Shown here: positions 15,423 through 22,976 of the stretch, in pieces
Layout: every line of letters begins with the position of its first letter
Numbering within the stretch: position 1 is the first letter of the stretch
Origin: Amarobacter sp035326025
GTDB lineage: Bacteria; Chloroflexota; Dehalococcoidia; Tepidiformales; Tepidiformaceae
Direction: 5' to 3'
Length of the DNA: 28,797 nucleotides
Assembly (NCBI GenBank): GCA_035326025.1
Contig: DAOKYT010000034.1
Location: 1 to 28,797, forward strand
Program-made: the position numbers and the translations under genes
Notes under the pieces: model-generated
What the model saw: the letters and a program-made list of their open reading frames with translations, nothing else
What the model was told of the DNA's origin: nothing
Database searches by the model: none

Positions 15423-16070
15423 CTACCCGGCGTTGTGCGATTCGTAGACGGACGCCATGCCCTCGAGGACGACATCGGCGAGGACGAGGATGTTTTCGAT
15501 CGCCTCGACCGCGTCCTCCGTCGAAAGCCCGGCTTCCGTCGCGATCTGGGAGGCGGTCTCTTCGAGCGAACGGCGAAGGGAGTTGAAGGTACCGACGGCG
15601 GCAGTCAGGCCGACGTGCTCGCCGACGAGCGTGCGGCCGTACTCCCGGCCGATGGTGCGGGCGTCTTCGGCGAAGCGCTCGCGCTTGGAATCCGAGGCGA
15701 TGTAGCGGGCGAAGAGGTCGACGAGCTGGCGGCCAAGCAGCCGGAGCCGGTCACGGGCGTCATCGCTGAGTCCCTCAAACGACGCGTAGCCCTGGCCATG
15801 GCGGCCGCGAGGGTTGAGGCGGCGCTTGACGCGTGCGGTTGCGAGGTCGCTGATGCGGTCGGTATCGCGGGCGGCGCTGACCGCGTGGGTATTGGCCACG
15901 ATGTGGCGGAGGTCTTCTTCGAGTATGCGGCGGTGGCCGCCGCTCGTGCGGTAGGAGCGGATCTCGCCAGCATCTGCCCAGCGCCGGATGGTCGATTCGC
16001 TGACACCCATGAGCTCGCTGGCCGCGCCGAGGGTTAGCCACGCCGGGCGGGACGGGGAATCACCGGTCAC
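15423..16070 (-). CDS. MerR/excisionase-type HTH regulator with helical sensor domain
   Basis: This 215-aa protein has an N-terminal winged helix-turn-helix (residues about 10-60) with LGAASELMGVSESTIRRWAD and the MerR-type wing SYRTSGGHRRI. A linker with basic residues leads to a C-terminal all-helical domain (about 95-215) rich in Arg, Glu and Leu, reminiscent of RsbR-like or other sensor bundles, with no recognised ligand motif. It is probably a transcription regulator; its target is unknown. The start is GTG at 16070, with a GAGG eight bases upstream. It lies 60 bases downstream of dinB on the same strand and may be cotranscribed with it, so a link to DNA damage is possible but unproven. 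Confidence 0.7.
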   Translation of the reverse strand: MTGDSPSRPAWLTLGAASELMGVSESTIRRWADAGEIRSYRTSGGHRRILEEDLRHIVANTHAVSAARDTDRISDLATARVKRRLNPRGRHGQGYASFEGLSDDARDRLRLLGRQLVDLFARYIASDSKRERFAEDARTIGREYGRTLVGEHVGLTAAVGTFNSLRRSLEETASQIATEAGLSTEDAVEAIENILVLADVVLEGMASVYESHNAG

Positions 16071-16130
16071 GTTTCAAACCTCGCCAAAGTTGCCCAATCA
16101 TGTCGCCCGGGAACGCGGGCTGTCAAACGG

Positions 16131-17306
16131 TCAGCGCGGCGGCGGGATCTCGGCACCGCGGCGGAGGACACGATCACCGAACCGGTCGCGAAGCTGGGCG
16201 ACGGCATCGTGGAGGTGATCGGCCTCAAGCGTCTCGCCGAGCCGGAGCTGGCGGGCGCGCTCCTGGAGGTTCGAAACGCCGACACCAATCAGGCGCACGG
16301 GGCGGCGATCGTTCTCTGCCCAGGCGCGGTCGAAGAGCGCCACGGCGGCGGCGAAGAGGTCGCCGGGGAGCTCGACAGCGACGCCGGTGGTGAGCGAGCG
16401 GGAAATAGTCTCGAAGGGAGGGAATCGGAGCTTGAGGGTCACGGTGCGGCCGGCCCTGCCCTGGCGCGCGAGGTCGGCCGCGACACGTTCGGACTGTCCG
16501 CGGAGGATGGCGCGAAGGCGGTCGCCATCGGGTTCGTCGGTATCGAACGTGGTTTCGCGCGAGACCGACTTTGCCTCGCCGCGACCGGCGAGCACGGGGG
16601 CATCGAAGATGCCGAGGGCGCGCGCCCGGAGCTCGGCGCCGTGCGCCCCGAACTTCGCGATCAGGGCCGAGTCGGGGGTGCGGGCGATGTCGCCGATCGT
16701 GTGAATGCCGAGCCCGGAAAGGATCCCGGCCGTCTTCCGGCCGACCATCGGGAGGTCGCGGATGGGACGGGGCGCCAGGAATGCCGCTTCTGTCCCCGGG
16801 GGGACGACGACGAGGCCATCGGGCTTGCCCGCGTCGCTGGCGACCTTGGAGACGAGCTTGTTGATGGAGACGCCGGCGGAGGCCGTGATGCCGATCTCGT
16901 CGCGGATGCGCTGGCGGATGGTGGTGGCGATGTCGGCGGGTGAGCCGAAGAGAGCCTCGCTGCCGGACACGTCGAGGTAGGCTTCGTCGGCACCCGCGGG
17001 CTCCACCACGGGTGTGTACTCGCGGAGAATTGCGTGGAAGGCCTTCGATGCGCGGGAGTAGTAGGGGAAGTCGGTCTCGAGGAAGACCGCGTGGGGACAG
17101 AGCCGGCGGGCCCGGGCGACTGGCATGGCGGAGCGGACGCCGTAGCGCCGGGCCTCGTAGCTGGCGGTACTCACCACGCCGCGGTTGCCGAGGCCGCCGG
17201 CAACCACCACGGGCTGGCCGCGCAGTTCCGGGCGGCGCAGGAGTTCCATCGAAACGAAGAACGCATCGAGGTCGATGTGGAGGACGGAGGCGCGCCGTTC
17301 GCTCAT
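16131..17306 (-). CDS. dinB: DNA polymerase IV (Y-family translesion polymerase)
   Basis: This 391-aa Y-family polymerase bypasses damaged bases during replication. The metal-binding acids are Asp12 (HIDLDAFF) and Asp107-Glu108 (GADEAYLDVSG). Phe17 matches the steric-gate residue of E. coli DinB. SYEARRYGVRSAMPV and the helix-hairpin-helix thumb region (GRKTAGILSGLGIHTIGDIA) are intact, followed by a little-finger domain. I chose ATG 17306 because it gives the family N-terminus; the open frame runs to 17480 without support. No ribosome binding site precedes it, but TGCTACAAT ends eight bases before the ATG, so the mRNA may be leaderless. It is divergent from the PAC2 gene. Confidence 0.92.
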   Translation of the reverse strand: MSERRASVLHIDLDAFFVSMELLRRPELRGQPVVVAGGLGNRGVVSTASYEARRYGVRSAMPVARARRLCPHAVFLETDFPYYSRASKAFHAILREYTPVVEPAGADEAYLDVSGSEALFGSPADIATTIRQRIRDEIGITASAGVSINKLVSKVASDAGKPDGLVVVPPGTEAAFLAPRPIRDLPMVGRKTAGILSGLGIHTIGDIARTPDSALIAKFGAHGAELRARALGIFDAPVLAGRGEAKSVSRETTFDTDEPDGDRLRAILRGQSERVAADLARQGRAGRTVTLKLRFPPFETISRSLTTGVAVELPGDLFAAAVALFDRAWAENDRRPVRLIGVGVSNLQERARQLRLGETLEADHLHDAVAQLRDRFGDRVLRRGAEIPPPR

Positions 17307-17314
17307 CTGTTCGC

Positions 17315-17323
17315 ATTGTAGCA
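17315..17323 (-). promoter_or_regulatory. extended -10 promoter giving a leaderless dinB mRNA
   Basis: On the minus strand TGCTACAAT (extended -10, TACAAT at 17315-17320) is followed by only eight bases and then the dinB ATG. Transcription would start at or next to the start codon. No TTGACA-like -35 lies 16-18 bases upstream, which fits the use of the TGn extension. No ribosome binding site is visible. Confidence 0.5.
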
Positions 17324-17382
17324 GTGGGGACAAGGGGCCCAGGCGGTCGCGAGGGCGGGGAAGCGCTGGTATCGTTGAGGGT

Positions 17383-18252
17383 GTGGACGCCCTGCGCATT
17401 GACACCCGGCCCAGCCTGAACAAGCCGATCGCCATCTGCGCGTTCGCGGGATGGAACGATGCCGTCTCGGCGGCGACCAACGCGGCACGGTTCGTGGTCA
17501 GGAGGCTGGGAGCGCGGCGGTTTGCCTCGCTCGACCCGGAGCCGTTCTACGACTTCACCGAGACACGGCCATCGGTCCGGCTCACGGCGCGGGGCGAACG
17601 GGAACTGATGTGGCCCACGAACGACTTCTTCTACGCTCGCAACCCGACAGGGCCGCACGATGTGGTGGTGTTCCTGGGGACGGAGCCGGGCCTGCGGTGG
17701 AAGACATACACGGGCACCCAGGCCTCGCTCTTCGGCGAGCTTGGCGTGGACCTGGTGGTCTCGCTGGGTGCGTTGCTGGCCGAGGTGCCACACAGCCGGC
17801 CCGTCCGGGTGACCGGGAGCGCGATGAACCCGGCGGTGAATGCCCGGCTGAACCTGGAGCCATCGCGATACGAAGGGCCGACGGGCATTGTGGGCGTGCT
17901 GCACGATTCGCTGCACGGGGCGAACCTGGCCGGGGCGAGCCTGTGGGCGAACGTCCCGCACTACATCACCGCTTCGCAGAACCCCCCGGCGACCGCGGCG
18001 CTGCTGCGCCGGATGCAAGGAATCCTGGGGATGGAGTTCGACCTTTCGGAGCTGGAGTCAGCCGGGGAGCGCTTCATGCTCGAAGTGAACACGGCGCTCT
18101 CTGCGAACCCGGAGGTGGCGGACTACGTCCGCCGGCTGGAAGAGGCATACGACGAGGCCGCCTCGACAGCCGAGCCGGAGAGCCAGCTCCCGCAGGGCGA
18201 GGAACTGGTGCTGGATGTCGAGGAGTTCCTGCGGGGCCAGCGCGAGGAGTAG
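17383..18252 (+). CDS. PAC2 family protein
   Basis: This 289-aa protein belongs to the PAC2 family (proteasome assembly chaperone 2-like), found in archaea, actinobacteria and Chloroflexota. Landmarks are an N-terminal ICAFAGWNDAVSAAT, a central VVVFLGTEPGLRWKTY and DLVVSLGALLAEVPHSRP, and the GANLAGASLWANVPHYIT region followed by a helical C-terminus. Bacterial members have no firmly established function; an assembly or ATP-grasp-associated role has been suggested for relatives. An acidic tail (EGEE-rich, about residues 260-289) ends the protein. The start is GTG 17383 with GAGGG directly before it, closer than ideal, so the start is uncertain. It is divergent from dinB and converges on the DinB-family gene. 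Confidence 0.8.
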   Translation: MDALRIDTRPSLNKPIAICAFAGWNDAVSAATNAARFVVRRLGARRFASLDPEPFYDFTETRPSVRLTARGERELMWPTNDFFYARNPTGPHDVVVFLGTEPGLRWKTYTGTQASLFGELGVDLVVSLGALLAEVPHSRPVRVTGSAMNPAVNARLNLEPSRYEGPTGIVGVLHDSLHGANLAGASLWANVPHYITASQNPPATAALLRRMQGILGMEFDLSELESAGERFMLEVNTALSANPEVADYVRRLEEAYDEAASTAEPESQLPQGEELVLDVEEFLRGQREE

Positions 18253-18254
18253 GA

Positions 18255-18271
18255 AGGGCGAGGCCGGCCCT
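18255..18271. terminator. short hairpin between convergent genes
   Basis: AGGGC (18255-18259) and GCCCT (18267-18271) form a 5-bp stem with a 7-base loop, between the PAC2 stop and the stop of the convergent DinB-family gene. It is too short to be sure. Confidence 0.25.
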
Positions 18272-18788
18272 AGATGGAGAACCCCAGGCCGAGCTGGCCC
18301 TTGGTGCCGTTGATTTCGCCGAGGTGCATGAATCCGTGGGTCATCACCACCTGGCGGAGGACCTTCCAGCGCGGCATTTCGCCGAGTGGGCGGACCATCT
18401 GGACCTCGTCGAGCGTTTCGAGCGGCACATGCTCCAGGAACTCGATGGTGGCTACGCTGACCTTCGCGCCGTAGTCACGGAGATCGGCGAGCTTGAACTT
18501 CATGGCACGCGCGTCCTCCAGGCTCATGCCGGTACCCTGGTCGACTTTCGGGAGGCCCATGCGGTCGGGGTAACCGTCGCTGACCCAGATGGGCGGCTTG
18601 CGGTCCTGGAGGACGAAGTTGGTGATGTTGTCCTCGGTGCGGAGGACGTGCCAGGCGTTGAATCCAATGTTGACCGTGCTCCCCGGCGGGAGCCAGTTCA
18701 CCTGGTCGTCCGTGAGGTCCTTGATGGCCGAGTCGAGCCAATCGTTCATCTGCCGGATGCCATCGATGAGCAGGTCGCGGATGTCCAT
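18270..18788 (-). CDS. DinB-family (DfsB-like) metalloprotein
   Basis: This 172-aa protein belongs to the DinB/YfiT four-helix-bundle superfamily, unrelated to the polymerase gene of the same name. Three histidines can be the metal ligands: His47 (FNAWHVLRTEDN), His151 and His155 (THGFMHLGEING). Relatives include bacillithiol- or mycothiol-dependent transferases and damage-inducible proteins; the substrate here is unknown. A GGAGG seven to nine bases before the ATG at 18788 supports the start, and a promoter with TTGAGA and TAGACT lies just upstream. It follows the ketopantoate-reductase-like gene by 64 bases. Confidence 0.8.
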   Translation of the reverse strand: MDIRDLLIDGIRQMNDWLDSAIKDLTDDQVNWLPPGSTVNIGFNAWHVLRTEDNITNFVLQDRKPPIWVSDGYPDRMGLPKVDQGTGMSLEDARAMKFKLADLRDYGAKVSVATIEFLEHVPLETLDEVQMVRPLGEMPRWKVLRQVVMTHGFMHLGEINGTKGQLGLGFSI

Positions 18789-18827
18789 GAGCGGGTCCTC
18801 CAGGGGAGCGAGCAGCGAGTGGGCGGA

Positions 18828-18856
18828 AGTCTACGCGGCGGTGCGGGTTTTCTCAA
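18828..18856 (-). promoter_or_regulatory. sigma70-type promoter of the DinB-family gene
   Basis: On the minus strand TTGAGA (18851-18856) and TAGACT (18828-18833) are separated by 17 bases. The -35 covers the stop codon of the upstream panE-like gene. A start near 18820 would give a leader of about 32 bases with GGAGG. Confidence 0.5.
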
Positions 18857-19842
18857 ACAACCTTCCCGGGACTGTCCAGCGCGGAGGGGTTGAGGATGGG
18901 CTGGAGGCCCCGGCGGACGCGGTCGGCGTGGCGCACGAGGGCATAGAGCGCAGCCATCGTGGGCGTCTCGATCCCCAGGCTACGCGCGCGGCGGACCGGG
19001 TTGCCAAGGATGGCTTCAACTTCCAGCGCGCGGCCGAGGACGTAGTCGATGACCATGCTGGTGCGGTAGTCGCCCATGGTGCTCGTGAGGGCGAACATGC
19101 GGGCCACAATCCCGGCTGGATCGAGATCGGCCGCCGACCCGCGGGCGTGGAGGTCGGCGTTGCCGGCGGCGATCACTTCGCGCATCGCGCGCTCGGCGGT
19201 GGCCCGGAGCTCCGGGTCAGCGAGAATGGCCTGCGTGCCGATGCCGCCGGCGGCCACGCTGAGGCCGTTGAACGGGACGTTCCAGCAGAGCTTCTCCCAG
19301 CGCGCGTAGCGAAGGTTCGGGGCAACGGCGACGTCGATCGACGCCGATTCGAGCAGCTCGCGGAGACGAGCGGTCTCGGCGGGGTCGTCGAGGAAGTGGC
19401 CGATGGAGACGCGCCCGTAGTCCAGGTGGTGGATGACGCCGGGCGCGCCCCGGTTGATGCAGACAAAGGCCATGCCCCCGAAGACGCGGGCGGGGCCGAA
19501 CCAGGCCGCGAAGGAGTCCTCGATGTCGAGGCCGTTCATAAGCGCGACGATGCGCGTCCGCGGGCCGAGGCACGGTTCGACGAGGTACCGGGCCTGGTCG
19601 ATGGCCGTGGCTTTGAGCGAGCAGATCACCCAGTCGACCGGCCCGATTTCCCCTGGGGCGGCGAACGCGGCGACTACCGGGAGATGGAAATCGCCGTCCT
19701 TGCTGAAGACCCGGAGTCCGCGTTCGCGCACGGCCGCCAGGTCGGCCCGCATGAGGAAGCGGACATCGTGTCCATGCTGGGCGAGGCGGGCGCCATAGTA
19801 GCCGCCAACCGCGCCGGAGCCGATAACCGCGATGGTTGCCAT
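18853..19842 (-). CDS. panE: 2-dehydropantoate 2-reductase family protein
   Basis: This 329-aa NADPH-dependent ketopantoate reductase-like enzyme would reduce 2-dehydropantoate to pantoate in pantothenate and CoA synthesis. The N-terminal Rossmann motif is IGSGAVGGYYG (residues 7-17), with LMNGLD (Asn103) and the C-terminal domain catalytic lysine Lys184 in WEKLCWN, followed by FNGLS. The C-terminal RTSMVIDYVLGRALEVE segment matches the substrate-binding helix of the family. Many genomes have several homologues with other 2-oxo-acid substrates and no pan genes are nearby, so the exact substrate is uncertain. No ribosome binding site is clear; a TATCCT ends six bases before the ATG. Confidence 0.8.
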   Translation of the reverse strand: MATIAVIGSGAVGGYYGARLAQHGHDVRFLMRADLAAVRERGLRVFSKDGDFHLPVVAAFAAPGEIGPVDWVICSLKATAIDQARYLVEPCLGPRTRIVALMNGLDIEDSFAAWFGPARVFGGMAFVCINRGAPGVIHHLDYGRVSIGHFLDDPAETARLRELLESASIDVAVAPNLRYARWEKLCWNVPFNGLSVAAGGIGTQAILADPELRATAERAMREVIAAGNADLHARGSAADLDPAGIVARMFALTSTMGDYRTSMVIDYVLGRALEVEAILGNPVRRARSLGIETPTMAALYALVRHADRVRRGLQPILNPSALDSPGKVV

Positions 19843-19868
19843 GGGCGGAGGATAGCGAACCGGCCGGG

Positions 19869-20801
19869 CTAACGGCAGAGGTCGTGGAGTGCGGCGCGGA
19901 CCTCGGCGGCGCGCTCGACGCTCTCTTCCGGGGTGTCCTGGGTGGCGATGAGGTTCACGTGGCGGGCACCGGCTTCGACGTAGGGCACGATGAACTCGGC
20001 GACCTCGCGGGCGGTGCCGAAAGGGGTGTAGCGCTCGAAGCGCTCGAAGGGGAGGCGGTACATGGCTTCCATGCCGGCTGAAACCTGCGCCCGGGCTTCG
20101 TCGCGCGAGGCTGCGATGGTCGTCCAGAACTGCATGCCCAGTTCGAGTTCAGTCGGATCGCGCCCGGCCGCGGAGGCGGCGGCGGCGACCCTGTCGCCTG
20201 CTTCGCGGAACCGATCGAGCGACTGCCAGATCCCGGTGTAGCCGTCGCCGTAGCGGCCGGCGCGGCGCAGAGCAGCATCGCTGCGGCCGCCCACGAAGAT
20301 GGGGATGGGGCGGAACGGCTTCGGGTACACCGTCACGTCCTCGAGCTGGAAGTGGCGGCCCGCGAAAGTGACGCCGTCCTCGGTCCATAGCCTCTTCAGG
20401 ACCTGGAGTGCCTCGTTGGCGCGCGCGCCGCGGGTGGATGGGTCGACGCCGCAGCTCCAGTATTCGTGCGGGTCTTCGCCGCCAATGCCGACGCCGAGGA
20501 CGAGGCGGCCCATGCTCAGCTGGTCGAGCTGGGCAGCCTGGATGGCAACCGGGACGGGGTGGCGCAGGGGAAGGATATAGACGCCGGTCTTGAGCTCGAT
20601 GGTTTCCGTGGCGGCGGCGATGGCGGTGAGCGTCAGGAGGCCATCGTTGCCGTAGCCGTGGAAGGTGACGTGGTCGCCGGCGATGATGCCATCGAGGCCG
20701 AGCGCCTCGGCGTGGCGGGCGGCGTCCATGACCATCTGGCCCGTCGTACCGAGGCGGATATCCCAGGCGCGGATCATCACAGAGACTGAGGGGGGCTGCA
20801 T
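19869..20801 (-). CDS. LLM-class (F420 or FMN-dependent) oxidoreductase
   Basis: This 310-aa luciferase-like monooxygenase-fold protein has GIIAGDHVTF near the N-terminus, TGVYILPLRHPVPVAIQAAQ, LGVGIGGED and IPIFVGGRSDAALRRAGRYG, the usual family landmarks. Proteins with this pattern use coenzyme F420 (hydride transfer) or FMN. The sequence favours the F420 branch common in actinobacteria and Chloroflexota, but the cofactor is not proven. The substrate is unknown. The start at 20801 gives a compact family N-terminus; the frame is open farther out to 20966 without support. TACAAT ends seven bases before the ATG and there is no ribosome binding site, so the mRNA may be leaderless. It is divergent from the SDR gene. 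Confidence 0.82.
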   Translation of the reverse strand: MQPPSVSVMIRAWDIRLGTTGQMVMDAARHAEALGLDGIIAGDHVTFHGYGNDGLLTLTAIAAATETIELKTGVYILPLRHPVPVAIQAAQLDQLSMGRLVLGVGIGGEDPHEYWSCGVDPSTRGARANEALQVLKRLWTEDGVTFAGRHFQLEDVTVYPKPFRPIPIFVGGRSDAALRRAGRYGDGYTGIWQSLDRFREAGDRVAAAASAAGRDPTELELGMQFWTTIAASRDEARAQVSAGMEAMYRLPFERFERYTPFGTAREVAEFIVPYVEAGARHVNLIATQDTPEESVERAAEVRAALHDLCR

Positions 20802-20808
20802 GCGCCTG

Positions 20809-20814
20809 ATTGTA
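20809..20814 (-). promoter_or_regulatory. -10 element just before the LLM oxidoreductase gene
   Basis: Minus-strand TACAAT is followed by seven bases and then the ATG at 20801. No -35 and no TGn extension are visible. The position would give a leaderless transcript, like dinB and the split-barrel gene. Confidence 0.4.
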
Positions 20815-20977
20815 GCCCCAGGTGGACCTTTTCTCGTCCCCGGCGGGCCGGGATCGTGCCCTCGCCAGCATCGAGATGAGCGGCCCATGGGCACGCCGCG
20901 ACTGTTGCCGCCGGCGGCAGGTAGAATCGCCAGGCGGCGCATCGCGGAACGCCCAATTTTGCACACGAGGCAAGACC

Positions 20978-21745
20978 ATGGCTGTCGCGGATTTCTCTCT
21001 CAAGGGGAAGGTGGCCATCGTCACCGGCGGGAGCCGGGGCATGGGGCGTTCGATCGCGATTGCGCTGGCGGAGGCGGGCGCGGATGTGTGCGTGGCCGCG
21101 CGCAAGCCCGAGGCGCTGGAGGAAGCGCGGGAGGCGGTGATGGCGACAGGCCAGCGGGGCATCGCGGTGCCGACGAACGTGCGCGAGATGGATGCCCTGA
21201 AGAACCTGGTGGATGAGACGAAGCGCCAGCTGGGCCGCATCGACATCCTGGTGAACACCGCCGGGACCAACCCGGTATTCGGGCCCATCGCGGACCTCGA
21301 CGAGCGCGCGTGGGACACGGTGATGAACACCAATGTCAAGTCGGTCTTCGTCCTCTCGAAGCTGGCGCGGGACGCGATCAAGGAGCACGGCGAAGGCGGG
21401 AGCATCATCAACGTGAGTTCGACGGCCGGATTCCGGGCCGGGGCCGGGGTCGGCGCCTACTCGGTCTCGAAGGCCGCGCTCATCATGCTGACGAAGGTGT
21501 GCGCGCTTGAGTGGGGGCCGGACGGGATCCGGGTGAACTGCATCGCCCCGGGGCTCATCCGGACCGAGTTCTCGCGGGCACTGTGGGACAACGAAACGGT
21601 CGGGCGCGGCGCAAGCGCTCAGACCCCCTTGCGGCGCATCGGCGAGCCGGAGGAGGTGGCGGGAGCGGTGGTGTACTTCGCCAGCCCGGCGTCGTCGTTC
21701 ACCACCGGCGAGACGCTCATCCTGGACGGCGGCGCGCTGGTGTAG
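20978..21745 (+). CDS. short-chain dehydrogenase/reductase, FabG-like
   Basis: This 255-aa NAD(P)-dependent oxidoreductase is of the classical SDR family. It has the cofactor loop TGGSRGMG (residues 16-23), NTAG (Asn93), the catalytic serine in INVSSTAG (147/148) and YSVSKAAL with Tyr161 and Lys165. The C-terminal TGETLILDGGALV is typical of FabG-like enzymes. The substrate cannot be read from the sequence. The start at 20978 fits the family, with a GAGG about eight bases upstream; the open frame from 20822 has no support. It is divergent from the LLM oxidoreductase and followed 19 bases later by a small membrane protein. Confidence 0.88.
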   Translation: MAVADFSLKGKVAIVTGGSRGMGRSIAIALAEAGADVCVAARKPEALEEAREAVMATGQRGIAVPTNVREMDALKNLVDETKRQLGRIDILVNTAGTNPVFGPIADLDERAWDTVMNTNVKSVFVLSKLARDAIKEHGEGGSIINVSSTAGFRAGAGVGAYSVSKAALIMLTKVCALEWGPDGIRVNCIAPGLIRTEFSRALWDNETVGRGASAQTPLRRIGEPEEVAGAVVYFASPASSFTTGETLILDGGALV

Positions 21746-21764
21746 GCGCCGGGAGGGTAACGGT

Positions 21765-21914
21765 GTGCCGGTACTGAGCAAGGGCCTGGGCACGGTTCGC
21801 GGGTTCATCGCGAAGCTGTTCCGGCTGGTGGTGCTCGCCGGCGGGCTGGTGGCGCTGGTCGTGGTGCTCGATGCGTTGCTTTCGCCGGAAGGCCCGAGCC
21901 GGGAGCGGGCGTAG
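21765..21914 (+). CDS. small single-helix membrane protein
   Basis: This 49-aa ORF starts at GTG with a good GGAGGG (21752-21757) seven bases upstream, 19 bases after the SDR stop. The product has an amphipathic basic N-terminus (GTVRGFIAKLFR), one hydrophobic helix (LVVLAGGLVALVVVL) and a charged tail (PEGPSRERA). No family is recognised. The spacing suggests cotranscription with the SDR. The frame is short, so the call depends on the ribosome binding site and the clean hydrophobic profile. Confidence 0.55.
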   Translation: MPVLSKGLGTVRGFIAKLFRLVVLAGGLVALVVVLDALLSPEGPSRERA

Positions 21915-21943
21915 GCTGGCGCCCACCGCCGCCCCTACCGGGA

Positions 21944-22405
21944 TTACTCCCGCTCGATCCTCTGGAGGCCGCGCCCGGGTGTCCACCACTCGACGACGAG
22001 CATGGTGCCCTCGGGGTTGAGGCCCGTGATCACGACCTCGGTGATGTCCGCGACGAATGTCTCACCGGGAGGCCGGCCGTCCTCCGGATCGATGGTTACG
22101 AGGATGGCCCGGCCGGCGATCTTCGCCTCACCCGGCCACTCGCGTTCCTTGCCCTCCTCGGGGTGGAAGGTTGGGCCGTGCAGGGCGAAGCGCGGGTCCC
22201 GCTTGAGGTCTGCCCCCTTGCGCGCGCCGATCATCGAACCGAAGCGGAGGTCGCCGTCCACGAACTCGCACTCGATGCCCGAGATGCGTGGCGAGCCATC
22301 GGCGCGGAGCGTCGCTATTGTCTTGTGGCGGCCGGCGTCGAACAGCCGCCGCACGCGTGCAGCGAACTCCAGTTCGGCCTGTTCGATCACTCTCCACGCG
22401 GGCAC
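21944..22405 (-). CDS. pyridoxamine 5'-phosphate oxidase-like split-barrel protein
   Basis: This 153-aa protein has the FMN/F420-binding split-barrel pattern: ARVRRLFDAGRHKTIATLRADGSPRISGIE, then DLRFGSMIGARKGADLKRDPRFALHG and later VTEVVI-type strands with VVEWWTPGRG near the C-terminus. Such proteins bind FMN, F420 or heme and act as small reductases or stress proteins; the ligand is not known here. The start is GTG 22405. No ribosome binding site is present, but TGCTATACT ends seven bases before the GTG, so translation from a leaderless mRNA is likely. It is the last gene of a minus-strand run that includes the lipoprotein and ilvA, but with its own promoter. Confidence 0.8.
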   Translation of the reverse strand: MPAWRVIEQAELEFAARVRRLFDAGRHKTIATLRADGSPRISGIECEFVDGDLRFGSMIGARKGADLKRDPRFALHGPTFHPEEGKEREWPGEAKIAGRAILVTIDPEDGRPPGETFVADITEVVITGLNPEGTMLVVEWWTPGRGLQRIERE

Positions 22406-22412
22406 GGCGGGG

Positions 22413-22421
22413 AGTATAGCA
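22413..22421 (-). promoter_or_regulatory. extended -10 promoter giving a leaderless split-barrel mRNA
   Basis: Minus-strand TGCTATACT (TATACT at 22413-22418, TGC at 22419-22421) is followed by seven bases and the GTG start at 22405. It is the best -10 match in the window (5 of 6 to TATAAT plus TGn). No -35 is seen at 16-18 bases. Confidence 0.55.
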
Positions 22422-22454
22422 AGCCGGGCGGCAGCGACGCGGCGCCGTTCCAGT

Positions 22455-22976
22455 TCACTGCGGCCTCCCGCACTCTGCTACGCCACCGACGGCGCCAACC
22501 GGCTCAGCGCCCGCTGGACGGATAACGAAAACCTCGATGGTGTAGCTCTGGCGGGCGGTGCATTCGGGACCCGAAGGGACGGGCGCCTCGGCGGGCGGAA
22601 AGACGAAGTCATGTTCGTCTGGCGGGATGGTGTGTTCGAACTGCTCGCCCCCCACGTGGTAGCGCACCGACACACGAAAGCCGGACTCGTCGGGGTATTC
22701 GTTTGCCCACACGACGCAGAACGCCTGCGTCGCGTCGCCGCGTTCCACGCCAGTTGGCGGGACGGAGACGTGGGGCGGCATCGGGCATCTTGCGGTGCCG
22801 TTGCGCCACTTCGCGGGGTCGGGGGTTGGAGACGGCTCGGGGGCGACGCCCGGTGTCTCGGACGGCGAGGCGACAGCCGGGGGTGTGGCCTCGCCGTCGG
22901 GTTGCGCCGGACCGCACGCGGCTGCAAGCGCCAGGAGCGCCAGCGTGAGCGCGCCGGGCAGGAGCCTATGGCGCAC
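22455..22976 (-). CDS. lipoprotein with fibronectin type III-like domain
   Basis: This 173-aa predicted lipoprotein has a signal with lipobox LAAAC (Cys20-21 region), a Pro/Ser/Thr-rich linker of about 40 residues and a C-terminal beta domain. The domain pattern FCVVWANEYPDESGFRVSVRY, here split as FCVVWANEYPDESGF followed by a VSVRY strand, resembles a fibronectin type III module. Four further cysteines may form disulfides. Start GTG 22976 overlaps the end of the SurA-N-like gene by 11 bases, so the two are probably co-translated. An in-frame start at 23060 would add a long basic leader and is unlikely. Its function on the cell surface is unknown. Confidence 0.7.
   Translation of the reverse strand: MRHRLLPGALTLALLALAAACGPAQPDGEATPPAVASPSETPGVAPEPSPTPDPAKWRNGTARCPMPPHVSVPPTGVERGDATQAFCVVWANEYPDESGFRVSVRYHVGGEQFEHTIPPDEHDFVFPPAEAPVPSGPECTARQSYTIEVFVIRPAGAEPVGAVGGVAECGRPQ

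Noticed and set aside
16225..18018. 597-codon minus-strand frame over dinB and the PAC2 gene
   Set aside because: It is out of frame with dinB and consists of Arg/Pro/His-rich low-complexity sequence typical of antisense frames in GC-rich DNA.
18270..18788. Reading the DinB-family protein as a DNA polymerase
   Set aside because: The shared name is historical; this is a four-helix-bundle metalloprotein with His ligands. The polymerase is the separate gene at 16131-17306.
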